NCBI GenBank assembly: GCA_040754395.1
Contig: JBFMCL010000026.1
Span: 1 to 39,725 of the forward strand
DNA from: Nitrospirota bacterium
Lineage (GTDB): Bacteria; Nitrospirota; Thermodesulfovibrionia; Thermodesulfovibrionales; SM23-35
Direction of reading: 5' to 3'
DNA: 39,725 nt
Made by a program: the position numbers and the translations under genes. Shown here one piece after another: positions 27,746 through 35,240 of the stretch. Below the pieces are notes generated by a model, which saw nothing but the letters and a program-made list of their open reading frames with translations, did not search any database and was not told the origin of the DNA. How positions within the stretch are numbered: position 1 is the stretch's first letter; every line of letters starts with the position of its first letter.

Positions 27746-28411
27746 TCACTGCTCATCGCATCCGGGCATTTCGATCTCAAGGTCATTCTTGTATCTGTTC
27801 AGTATCTTGCAGACTTCTTCAATATCATCAGCGAGTGACAGCAAATCCATGTCAACGGGCGCAATGGCATTGTGAGGAATAAGGTTGGACTGGAACCAGT
27901 CAAGCAGACCCTGCCAGTATTCTCTCCCGAAAAGGATTATCGGGAAAATGCCTATTTTTTTGGTCTGCGAAAGAGTCAGGGCTTCGAAAAGCTCGTCCAT
28001 CGTGCCGAAGCCGCCCGGGAAAATGATGAATGCGGTCGAGTATTTCACAAACATGAGTTTTCTGATAAAGAAATATCTGAAGGAAAGGGAGATGTCCTGA
28101 TATTGATTCGGGAACTGTTCAAGGGGTATTTCGATGTTCAGTCCGACTGATTTTCCTTTGCCCTGTTTCGCTCCCTTATTCGCCCCTTCCATGATGCCGG
28201 GTCCGCCTCCGGTAATCACAGAAAACCCGATATCTGAAAGCCTTTTTCCCAGTTCCGCAGCTTTTTCATAATAATACGAGCCGGGTTGCATCCGTGAGCT
28301 GCCGAAGACCGCGACTGACGGACCAAGGGTATGCAGCGTCTCAAATCCATCTACGAGTTCTGACTGTATTCTGAATACCCTCCATGTCTCCGAGTATTTC
28401 AAATCCTCCAT
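27746..28411 (-). CDS. LOG family protein (TIGR00730-like)
   Basis: 221 residues. A Rossmann-like fold with VAVFGSSR near residue 34, VITGGGPGIMEGANKGA (65-81), and the family signature PGGFGTMDELFE (131-142), whose G-G-x-G-T and glutamate bind the nucleotide phosphate and ribose. Members cleave nucleoside 5'-monophosphates to base and ribose phosphate; some make cytokinins, others salvage pyrimidines or purines. The substrate here cannot be read from sequence. ATG with AAGGAGA upstream on the - strand. Confidence 0.92.
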   Translation of the reverse strand: MEDLKYSETWRVFRIQSELVDGFETLHTLGPSVAVFGSSRMQPGSYYYEKAAELGKRLSDIGFSVITGGGPGIMEGANKGAKQGKGKSVGLNIEIPLEQFPNQYQDISLSFRYFFIRKLMFVKYSTAFIIFPGGFGTMDELFEALTLSQTKKIGIFPIILFGREYWQGLLDWFQSNLIPHNAIAPVDMDLLSLADDIEEVCKILNRYKNDLEIEMPGCDEQ

Positions 28412-28551
28412 GCGATTCTCCTTTTTATTTGAATTGTAAATAAATTTCTGCTAAAAGTCATTACAATGTTTCTTTCACCTCGCGGGCCTGTCCTCACACA
28501 CAATATCACCGGGAAAAATATGAGGAGTCCCCGGGTTCAGGATATTTAGGA

Positions 28552-28557
28552 TATAAT
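28552..28557 (+). promoter_or_regulatory. -10 element (TATAAT) before lemA
   Basis: TATAAT lies 28 bases before the lemA ATG, and a GGAGGG Shine-Dalgarno sits between them. No clear -35. The 174-base gap between the divergent LOG gene and lemA holds no other gene that I can support. Confidence 0.5.
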
Positions 28558-28585
28558 AGGCAAAGAATTATCTGGAGGGCAGAAG

Positions 28586-29149
28586 ATGGAAGCCTGGATC
28601 CTGGCAGCGGTCATTACCGTAGCGCTTCTCTGGACAGTGGTCATATACAACACACTTGTCGAGATGAAGAACAACGTCCGTAACGCGTGGAAACAGATTG
28701 ATGTGCAGCTGAAAAGGCGGCATGATCTCATCCCGAATCTCGTCACTGTCGTGAGGGGGTACATGGAGTTTGAACGGGAGACCCTTGAAAGGGTGACAGC
28801 AGCCAGGGCCGGAGCTATCGCTGCGGCAGGTATCCGCGCGAAGGCTGAGGCTGAGGGTATTCTCACAAAATCACTGGACAGGCTTTTTGCGGTCATGGAA
28901 AATTATCCGGTATTGAAAAGCAACGAGAATGTGATGCATCTGCAGGAGGAACTCGCAACAACAGAAAACAAGATCGCTTTTTCACGGCAGCTCTATAATG
29001 ATCTCGTTGCCGGTTACTCCACCAAAAAGGAGATCATTCCGAACAATTTCATTGCGGGGCTGTTTCATTTCCCGGAATTTGAATATTATTCTTCCGGAGC
29101 GTCTGACAGGCATCTGCCACGGGTAACCCCGGGCGCTGGAATGCAATGA
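28586..29149 (+). CDS. lemA: LemA family protein
   Basis: 187 residues. An N-terminal membrane segment (4-22) is followed by the long helical LemA core: NNVRNAWKQIDVQLKRRHDL, IPNLVTVVRGYMEFE, and the C-terminal FSRQLYNDLVAGY and FPEFEYY. LemA proteins are anchored in the inner membrane with a helical bundle and often sit beside HtpX-type peptidases; their molecular function is unsettled. Followed 19-37 bases later by an M48 peptidase, the usual pairing. Confidence 0.95.
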   Translation: MEAWILAAVITVALLWTVVIYNTLVEMKNNVRNAWKQIDVQLKRRHDLIPNLVTVVRGYMEFERETLERVTAARAGAIAAAGIRAKAEAEGILTKSLDRLFAVMENYPVLKSNENVMHLQEELATTENKIAFSRQLYNDLVAGYSTKKEIIPNNFIAGLFHFPEFEYYSSGASDRHLPRVTPGAGMQ

Positions 29150-29186
29150 GAAGGTATTTCCATATTGTTTGCCGTATTCCCTGTGT

Positions 29187-30851
29187 ATGCCGCTGACGTA
29201 TATTGAAATAGAGAAACAGAAGACATGGAGAATAGGAATGCTCTTTATTCTCCTGTTGTTTTTGTATTTTCTGGTGGTGATGTCCCTTATTCAGGGAATA
29301 CTGATATTTTTCCCGTTCATTTTCCTCAGGGACGGATTTACCATTTTCTGGGGGAATCCGCTCTATGTGATAACAGTGCTGGGATTTTCGCTGGTGTGTG
29401 CAGCCATACATTTCTGGTTTTCCGCATCCGCTGCTGTCGAGCATGTAACAAAAAATCTTGAGGCTGTCCCGCCTGACCCTGACGACGGAATTCACAGGAG
29501 GCTTCTGAATATAGTGGACGAGATTCATGTGGTGACCGGCAGCAGGCAGAAAATCGCGTGTATTGTAATCCCGAGCCTGTCGATGAACGCGCTGGCGGTC
29601 TCAGACCTGAAAGGCAATGCTGCGATAGCCATTACCGAGGGCCTGCTGTCAAGACTTTCGAGGTCGCAGACCGAAGCGGTTCTGGCGCATGAGGCGGCCC
29701 ATATTCTTTCCGGGGACTGCCTTGAGGCGAGCGTTGCAACCAGTCTTTTCGGTATGTATGCAGCGATGCTCGAAAAACTTCAGGCTATCGGAGAGGAAGA
29801 GTTTCACAGGGGGCTTCATCCGGCGTTTTTCCCCCTGTGGATGCTGGTGAAACTCAGCAGCATGCTCAGCATGTTCATATCAAGGGAGCGGGAATACAGG
29901 GCTGATGCTGCAAGCGTCAGAATGACCAGAAACCCGCTTGCCATGGCAGAGGCGCTGCAGATTATCTCCCGGAACTGGAGAGGTTCGGGAATCATCGCGG
30001 GCGGACTCGAAATGCTCTGCATCATCAATCCCCGGGAAGTTATGCGTGATGAGTCCGAAGGGTTCTGGGCGAATCTCATGTCTACGCACCCTCCCATCAG
30101 GAAAAGGATCAGGATATTGCTGCGCATGGTACATGTCAGAATCGAAGAATTTGAAAGAACACTCCGCGCTGGGGAAGAGACTGCGGAGGCCATGAATGCT
30201 TCGCAGCCCCTCTATTACGCCCTTAACGGCAGGCAGCAATGGCAGGGCCCGTATGACCTGCCGCAATTGTCTGCGTTACCCTGGCTATCCCCGCATACAT
30301 GGATAAAGTCGGGAAAAGAGAAGGCTGCCGAGAGGGCTTCGGAAGACCCTGCAGTAAGTCCGATATTTACAGCACGTCTCAGCAAGGAGTCGCAGAATCT
30401 GTCAACCTTTCAGTGCCCGATCTGCAGGCAGTCACTCATACAGATACCGTATGAAAAAACCAGGGTGTATCAGTGCAGTTTCTGTAAAGGAGCACTTGTC
30501 GAGAGCGGAAAGATACCAAGAATCATTGCCAGGAGAGAAAAACAGTGTGAAGAAAGGCTGAGACTGCTGGCTGAAGCGGTAGCATCGGACAATCAGAGAA
30601 AAATTGTGTTCAAAAGGGCCGGAAAATCCGGAGGCAGCGCAAAGGCGCATCTGACATGCGCGCAATGCGGACACCCCATGCTGAGGACCTTTTACAGCCT
30701 TGCATATCTCATAGAGATCGACCGGTGCGGTCTCTGCAATATTACATGGTTTGATGCAGAGGAACTGGAAATGTTGCAGTGTCTTATCGACAATAAACTG
30801 ACGGCAAAACTCGATTTTTCCGGCTCAGGACACGAAAATACCGGGTCTTGA
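29187..30851 (+). CDS. M48 (HtpX-like) membrane peptidase fused to GYF_2-like segment and zinc ribbons
   Basis: 554 residues from the ATG at 29187; a TTG at 29169 would add six residues, and neither start has a good Shine-Dalgarno. Two membrane segments (18-48 and 58-80) precede the M48 domain with HEAAH at 168-172 and third zinc ligand E236 in REREYRAD. After the peptidase comes a GYF_2 (DUF4339)-like stretch (342-378, YYALNGRQQWQGPYDLPQL), then cysteine pairs C410/C413 and C430/C433, and a zf-TFIIB-like ribbon with C491/C494 and C514/C517 followed by WFDAEELEML. Probably a membrane quality-control protease with added binding modules, partner of LemA. Confidence 0.9.
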   Translation: MPLTYIEIEKQKTWRIGMLFILLLFLYFLVVMSLIQGILIFFPFIFLRDGFTIFWGNPLYVITVLGFSLVCAAIHFWFSASAAVEHVTKNLEAVPPDPDDGIHRRLLNIVDEIHVVTGSRQKIACIVIPSLSMNALAVSDLKGNAAIAITEGLLSRLSRSQTEAVLAHEAAHILSGDCLEASVATSLFGMYAAMLEKLQAIGEEEFHRGLHPAFFPLWMLVKLSSMLSMFISREREYRADAASVRMTRNPLAMAEALQIISRNWRGSGIIAGGLEMLCIINPREVMRDESEGFWANLMSTHPPIRKRIRILLRMVHVRIEEFERTLRAGEETAEAMNASQPLYYALNGRQQWQGPYDLPQLSALPWLSPHTWIKSGKEKAAERASEDPAVSPIFTARLSKESQNLSTFQCPICRQSLIQIPYEKTRVYQCSFCKGALVESGKIPRIIARREKQCEERLRLLAEAVASDNQRKIVFKRAGKSGGSAKAHLTCAQCGHPMLRTFYSLAYLIEIDRCGLCNITWFDAEELEMLQCLIDNKLTAKLDFSGSGHENTGS

Positions 30852-30890
30852 CCGCAGACCCTGATCTGCACCCGGAACATGCCCGTATTT

Positions 30891-31127
30891 CTAAATCTCG
30901 TAGCGATGATAAATCTCAGACCTCGTCGGGCATGTGCATATGTAGGAATGTCCAAACGAAACCTTATAGGAACATACGCCCGGATTTACTGTTGAAAGAA
31001 AGCAGCCGCCATCGCCGAAACATCTCTCTATCTTGCAGATATTTTTTGCATTACCGTTCAGGCACCTGAAAGAAAACATGCAGTCTGTCGTCATTGCAAT
31101 CGTCTTATCTGAAATCCTGATAGCCAT
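30891..31127 (-). CDS. Small eight-cysteine protein of unknown function
   Basis: 78 residues from the ATG at 31127, which has AAAGGA 8 bases upstream; a longer frame to 31169 lacks this. Cysteines are at 16, 22, 31, 36, 42, 52, 64 and 66, including a C-x-C near the end (YICTCPTRSEIYHRYEI). No signal peptide, so the cysteines more likely bind metal or an iron-sulfur cluster in the cytosol than form disulfides. I recall similar short proteins ending in a CxCPxRxEIYxRY pattern in anaerobes, but I cannot name a family. It lies divergently from the octaheme cytochrome. Confidence 0.65.
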   Translation of the reverse strand: MAIRISDKTIAMTTDCMFSFRCLNGNAKNICKIERCFGDGGCFLSTVNPGVCSYKVSFGHSYICTCPTRSEIYHRYEI

Positions 31128-31251
31128 GTCCGCGATCCTTTCTTTTGGAGAAATATATATTATTACCATAAGAGTGATTACAGATTGGTCACAGATTCGG
31201 TTGACCGCATCCCTTCACATTCAGTGGTATTCTGCATGCGGCCGGCAGGAA

Positions 31252-31281
31252 CGGACAGGCATGTCTGCTATAATCTATAAT
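31252..31281 (+). promoter_or_regulatory. Candidate promoter of the octaheme cytochrome gene
   Basis: Two overlapping-spaced TATAAT hexamers (31269-31274 and 31276-31281) lie 30-42 bases before the ATG. CGGACA (31252-31257) is 18 bases from the second. GGGAGGAG follows as Shine-Dalgarno. The rest of the gap 31128-31251 holds nothing I can assign. Confidence 0.5.
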
Positions 31282-31310
31282 AAAGACAAAACAAACGAAG
31301 GGAGGAGATT

Positions 31311-32573
31311 ATGAAGAGAAGGATTTTTTTCTTGCAGGCACTGATTGTTCTTGGTGCTGCCATGATGTTTTCATCAAATGTCGTTGCGCAATCATGTGTG
31401 GAATGCCATAAACAAATCACCCCCAGTATTGTGACTGACTGGGAACAGAGCAGGCACAGCAGGCAGAACATTTCCTGCGCAGCATGCCACGGAGACCTGC
31501 ATAGCTCGGCGGAGGATGCAGCAAAAGCAAAAAGTCCCCTGCCGGACACCTGCGCCTCCTGTCACGAGAAGCAGGTGGCGCAGTTCAAAAAGGGCAAACA
31601 CGCTTATGCCTGGGCAGCACAATGGGCTATGCCCGGCGCACACTGGCAGCCGATGGCGCTCATGGAGGGAAAGAAGGGCTGCGGAGGATGTCACCGGATC
31701 GGACTCAAGACCGAGGATGAGATTAAAGCGCTGAAAGAAAAGGGCGCAGACTTCGGACTTGCATCCTGCGATACCTGTCACACCCGGCATCTCTTTTCTG
31801 TGAAGGAGGCTCAGCAGCCTCAGGCATGCCAGACGTGTCATATGGGAATCGACCATCCCCAGTGGGAGATGTTTTCATCCTCCAAACACGGGGTCCGTTT
31901 CCTCCTCAAACAATTGAACATACTGCCGGAAAATGCTGCTGCGCCGAGCTGCCAGACCTGCCACATGAAGGACGGTGATCATGAAAACAGGACAGCGTGG
32001 GGGTTCCTCGCGGTCCGGCTGCCGATGCCCGAGGACAAGCAATGGGCAGCGGACAGAACCACCATCCTTCAGGGACTCGGAGTGCTCGACCCTATGGGCA
32101 ATCCTACCGCAAGACTCGCGGTAGTGAAGTCAGCGGAGATGCTGCGGGTTACCCAGGAGGAGTGGCAGAAAGAGCGGGACAAGATGATCGCTACGTGCAC
32201 GCAGTGCCACTCTCCGAAATTTGCAAAAGCAGAGCTTGCAAAAGGCGACGAGATGATACGGGCAGCCGACAGGCTGATGGCTGAAGGGATACGTGTGGTG
32301 AATGATCTGTACAAAGACGGAATACTCGTGAAACCGATGAAATACATTCACACGTCTGTGGATCTGCTGACATTTCACGATGCGCCCACGGTGATAGAAC
32401 AGAAGCTTTTCATCATGTTTCTCAAGCACCGGATGAGAACCTTTCAGGGCGCGTTTCATGCCAATCCCGATTATGCATTGTGGTACGGCTGGAGCGAGAT
32501 GAACCGGGACATTACGGAGATAAAGGCGCTTGCCGAAGATATGCGGGAAAAGGCACAGGCGAGGAAAAAGTAA
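31311..32573 (+). CDS. Periplasmic octaheme c-type cytochrome, hydroxylamine oxidoreductase (HAO)-like
   Basis: 420 residues. Signal peptide with likely cleavage after VVA (residue 26). Exactly eight CxxCH heme sites: C29, C56, C81, C124, C153, C173, C214, C296. The segments WEMFSSSKHGVRF, CQTCHMKDGDHENRTAWGF, RLPMPEDKQWAADR and ATCTQCHSPKFAKAEL resemble the octaheme HAO family, including HAO-like proteins of non-nitrifiers. Such proteins oxidise hydroxylamine or hydrazine, or reduce nitrite or hydroxylamine. Whether the active-site tyrosine cross-link can form cannot be decided by eye (Y388 and Y392 are the C-terminal tyrosines nearby). No partner cytochrome or quinol oxidase gene is adjacent. 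Strong Shine-Dalgarno GGGAGGAG. Confidence 0.85.
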   Translation: MKRRIFFLQALIVLGAAMMFSSNVVAQSCVECHKQITPSIVTDWEQSRHSRQNISCAACHGDLHSSAEDAAKAKSPLPDTCASCHEKQVAQFKKGKHAYAWAAQWAMPGAHWQPMALMEGKKGCGGCHRIGLKTEDEIKALKEKGADFGLASCDTCHTRHLFSVKEAQQPQACQTCHMGIDHPQWEMFSSSKHGVRFLLKQLNILPENAAAPSCQTCHMKDGDHENRTAWGFLAVRLPMPEDKQWAADRTTILQGLGVLDPMGNPTARLAVVKSAEMLRVTQEEWQKERDKMIATCTQCHSPKFAKAELAKGDEMIRAADRLMAEGIRVVNDLYKDGILVKPMKYIHTSVDLLTFHDAPTVIEQKLFIMFLKHRMRTFQGAFHANPDYALWYGWSEMNRDITEIKALAEDMREKAQARKK

Positions 32574-32593
32574 ACATGCAAAAATGCCGGATA

Positions 32594-32627
32594 CCCCCAA
32601 TGCCCCTCTGCACAGGGGTATTGGGGG
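32594..32627 (+). terminator. Strong hairpin after the octaheme cytochrome gene
   Basis: A 14-base stem (32594-32607 with 32614-32627, CCCCCAATGCCCCT against AGGGGTATTGGGGG) pairs completely with one G-U and a 6-base loop. It starts 20 bases after the stop codon. The downstream stretch is GT-rich rather than a clean T-run, so termination may be partial or the hairpin may protect the mRNA 3' end. Confidence 0.65.
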
Positions 32628-32796
32628 AAAGTTGTTGTGTTCTTCACCAAAGTACTGCCACAATCCTGATGAGATCACCTGTCATCCGGGCATTATGTCG
32701 CAGATGCCGCCGCTCTTTCTGTGATTTCCCCTTCTTAGCGATCGGGAAAGCATTCAAATTTACTGCCGTGATGTCATAAGAGACCTGGAAATCTGA

Positions 32797-32802
32797 TATA
32801 AT
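32797..32802 (+). promoter_or_regulatory. -10 element (TATAAT) of the RNase J gene
   Basis: TATAAT is followed by 8 bases and the GTG start at 32811. There is no Shine-Dalgarno between them, so the transcript probably begins at or within a base or two of the start codon. The -35 is weak (TGTCAT, 19 bases upstream). Confidence 0.5.
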
Positions 32803-32810
32803 ACACATCA

Positions 32811-34466
32811 GTGGAAAATGCGCTTTCTGTAATCCCTCTTGGAGGTGTCGAGGAGATCGGCCTCAACACCACAATCCTCGAATATAATGACGACATTATC
32901 GTAATCGATGCCGGACTCATGTTCCCTGAAGAGGATGCGCTCGGCGTGGACTTCATCATCCCGGATTTTTCCTATCTGATCAACAACAGGCAAAAGGTAC
33001 GGGCAATTGTCCTGACGCACGGCCATGAAGACCATACAGGTGCGCTGCCGTTCCTGCTGAAAGAGATCCGGGTGCCTGTCTATGGCACCCCTCTGACCCT
33101 TGGTCTGGTGAAAGAGAAGCTCAGGGAGCACGGGCTTGAAGATACCGAACTGATTCCGGTGATCCCGCGGGATATCGTCACGATCGGGGTGTTTTCGATC
33201 GAGTTCATTCGTGTGACCCACAGTATCGTAGACGGAGTCGGGCTCGGGATTACTACCCCTGTCGGCCTTGTTGTGCATACCGGAGACTTTAAGCTCGACC
33301 CGACGCCTGTCGACGGGCATCTCATGGATTTCCGCAGGTTTTCGGAATACGGGGAGAGAGGGACGCTCCTGCTTATGTCAGACAGCACAAATGCGGAAAA
33401 GGGAGGGTTTACCTATTCGGAGAAGGAAGTGCGCAGGGCGTTCGAGGATATCTTCTCAGCCACGAAGGGAAGGATAATCATCGCCACATTTGCCTCGAAC
33501 ATCCACCGGATACAGCAGGCGATCGACGTGGCGGTCAAGTACGGCAGAAAGGTGATCCTCTGCGGCAAGAGCATCGTGTCGAATGCGCAGATAGCGCTGA
33601 ACCTGGGGTACCTGAAGATACCCCAGAATACCTGGCTCAAGCTCGAAGACCTTCACAGTCTCCCGGACCACGAGGTGGTTATTATTACCACAGGAAGCCA
33701 GGGTGAGCCAATGAGCGTGCTTTCCAGAATCGCGACCGATGAGCACAAGCATATCAAGATCAAGGAAGGCGATACCGTGATTCTTTCGGCAAAAATGATC
33801 CCCGGGAATGAACGTCCGATAGGCAAGATCATCAATCATCTCTTCAGGCGCGGCGCGAATGTCATTTATGAAAAGGTGTCAGAAGTGCATGTTTCAGGCC
33901 ATGCCTCCAAGGAAGAGCTGAAACTCATGCTCAACCTTGTCAAACCCAAATATTTCATGCCGATACATGGTGAATACCGGCATCTCGTATACCATTCAAT
34001 GCTCGCGCTGAAACTTGACATCCCGAAAGAGCACATCTTTATCCTGAAGAACGGTGATATTCTCGAAATCACTGCGAGCGGAGCGTCAAAAAACGGTAAT
34101 GTGAATCCGGGGAGGGTGTTTATTGACGGCAAGGGAATAGGGGATGTTGAAGAGATGGTGCTCCGCGACAGAATGAGGCTCGCACACGACGGGATAGTCC
34201 TTATACTTCTGGCAATCGAGAAACTGTCGGGGAATATCGTCTCAGGACCGGAAGTGATTTCGCGGGGATTTGTATTTGAAGACGCATCCCAGGAGATTAT
34301 CAGCAATGTGCGGGAACTCCTCACCAGCACTGTGAAGGGGCTCGACCGGGAGCTGATTGCAGATTCCTCGCTCCTTAAGGCAAAGCTCCGGAGCACCCTG
34401 AAGAAGCACCTCAGGAATACCATGGACCGCCGGCCGATGATCATGCCGGTTATCATTGAGGTCTGA
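32811..34466 (+). CDS. rnj: Ribonuclease J
   Basis: 551 residues. Metallo-beta-lactamase/beta-CASP ribonuclease with 5'-exo and endonuclease activity in mRNA decay and rRNA maturation. The zinc motif H70-x-H72-x-D74-H75 (LTHGHEDHTGALPF) is intact, as are HTGDFKLD, SDSTNAEKGG, VSGHASKEEL and MPIHGEYRHL further on. The C-terminal domain (from about 450) is present. The start is GTG, chosen because SVIPLGGVEEIGLN is the normal N-terminus. RNase J instead of an RNase E-centred system is usual for this type of bacterium. Confidence 0.96.
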   Translation: MENALSVIPLGGVEEIGLNTTILEYNDDIIVIDAGLMFPEEDALGVDFIIPDFSYLINNRQKVRAIVLTHGHEDHTGALPFLLKEIRVPVYGTPLTLGLVKEKLREHGLEDTELIPVIPRDIVTIGVFSIEFIRVTHSIVDGVGLGITTPVGLVVHTGDFKLDPTPVDGHLMDFRRFSEYGERGTLLLMSDSTNAEKGGFTYSEKEVRRAFEDIFSATKGRIIIATFASNIHRIQQAIDVAVKYGRKVILCGKSIVSNAQIALNLGYLKIPQNTWLKLEDLHSLPDHEVVIITTGSQGEPMSVLSRIATDEHKHIKIKEGDTVILSAKMIPGNERPIGKIINHLFRRGANVIYEKVSEVHVSGHASKEELKLMLNLVKPKYFMPIHGEYRHLVYHSMLALKLDIPKEHIFILKNGDILEITASGASKNGNVNPGRVFIDGKGIGDVEEMVLRDRMRLAHDGIVLILLAIEKLSGNIVSGPEVISRGFVFEDASQEIISNVRELLTSTVKGLDRELIADSSLLKAKLRSTLKKHLRNTMDRRPMIMPVIIEV

Positions 34467-34472
34467 TGTTTC

Positions 34473-35240
34473 ATGATTGAGGCGATAATTCTCGGGATTG
34501 TCCAGGGGATTACCGAATTCCTTCCTGTAAGCAGCACGGCGCACCTGATCCTGTTCCCATGGTTTTTCAACTGGACAGGAGAGGTAGATACCCTCACCTT
34601 TGATATTGCCCTGCATGCAGGAACCCTTCTGGCGCTCATTTTATGCTTCTGGAAAGACTGGCTGGAGCTCGTCCTGCATCAGCAAAAACGGCTTGGACTG
34701 ATCCTTCTTGCGTCACTTCCAGCCGGAATTGCCGGACTGCTTCTGAATGATTTTGTCGAACACAGCCTCAGAAACCCGGTGGTAATCTGCGCCATGCTGA
34801 TTATTGTCGGTATTGTCATGCTGGTGTCTGAGAAGACTCCCAGGCGTAAGGGAATAGAGGGGATAAGTCTGGCTGATGCCCTCGCCATAGGCGCTGCGCA
34901 GGCCCTCTCGATCATTCCCGGCGTTTCCCGTTCGGGCATAACGATTTCAGCGGGGCTCTTCAGAGGGATTGAGCGGGAGGCAGCCGCCAGATTTTCTTTC
35001 CTGCTTTCGACACCGATTATCGGTGGCGCCACGCTGCTGCATCTCCAAAAAGCCCTTGAAACCAGGGAAAACTACGACTTCCAGCTCTTTGCCGCCGGAT
35101 TTGTCGTGTCATTTCTGACCGGCATTATCGCCATAAAGTTCCTGCTGCATTACCTCAGGAAGTACCCCCTGAACCTCTTCGTGTATTACAGGTTTGGGCT
35201 TTCTGCTGTTATAATAGCAGGTATATGGCTGAAAGGATAA
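34473..35240 (+). CDS. uppP: Undecaprenyl-diphosphatase UppP (BacA)
   Basis: 255 residues, seven to eight membrane segments. The two active-site motifs are present: QGITEFLPVSSTAHL (11-25) and PGVSRSGITISAGL (149-162). It removes a phosphate from undecaprenyl diphosphate to recycle the lipid carrier of cell-wall synthesis; overexpression gives bacitracin resistance in known cases. The gene starts 6 bases after rnj and overlaps ftsK by 16 bases. Confidence 0.97.
   Translation: MIEAIILGIVQGITEFLPVSSTAHLILFPWFFNWTGEVDTLTFDIALHAGTLLALILCFWKDWLELVLHQQKRLGLILLASLPAGIAGLLLNDFVEHSLRNPVVICAMLIIVGIVMLVSEKTPRRKGIEGISLADALAIGAAQALSIIPGVSRSGITISAGLFRGIEREAAARFSFLLSTPIIGGATLLHLQKALETRENYDFQLFAAGFVVSFLTGIIAIKFLLHYLRKYPLNLFVYYRFGLSAVIIAGIWLKG
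35210..35215 (+). promoter_or_regulatory. -10 element (TATAAT) inside uppP, just before ftsK
   Basis: TATAAT ends 9 bases before the ftsK ATG. A GCAGGT between the two could serve as a weak Shine-Dalgarno on the longer uppP transcript, so ftsK may have both read-through and its own short-leader transcript. No good -35. Confidence 0.4.

Noticed and set aside
31033-31314. 93-residue + strand frame before the octaheme cytochrome
   Set aside because: It is antisense to the better supported cysteine-rich gene and has no ribosome site.
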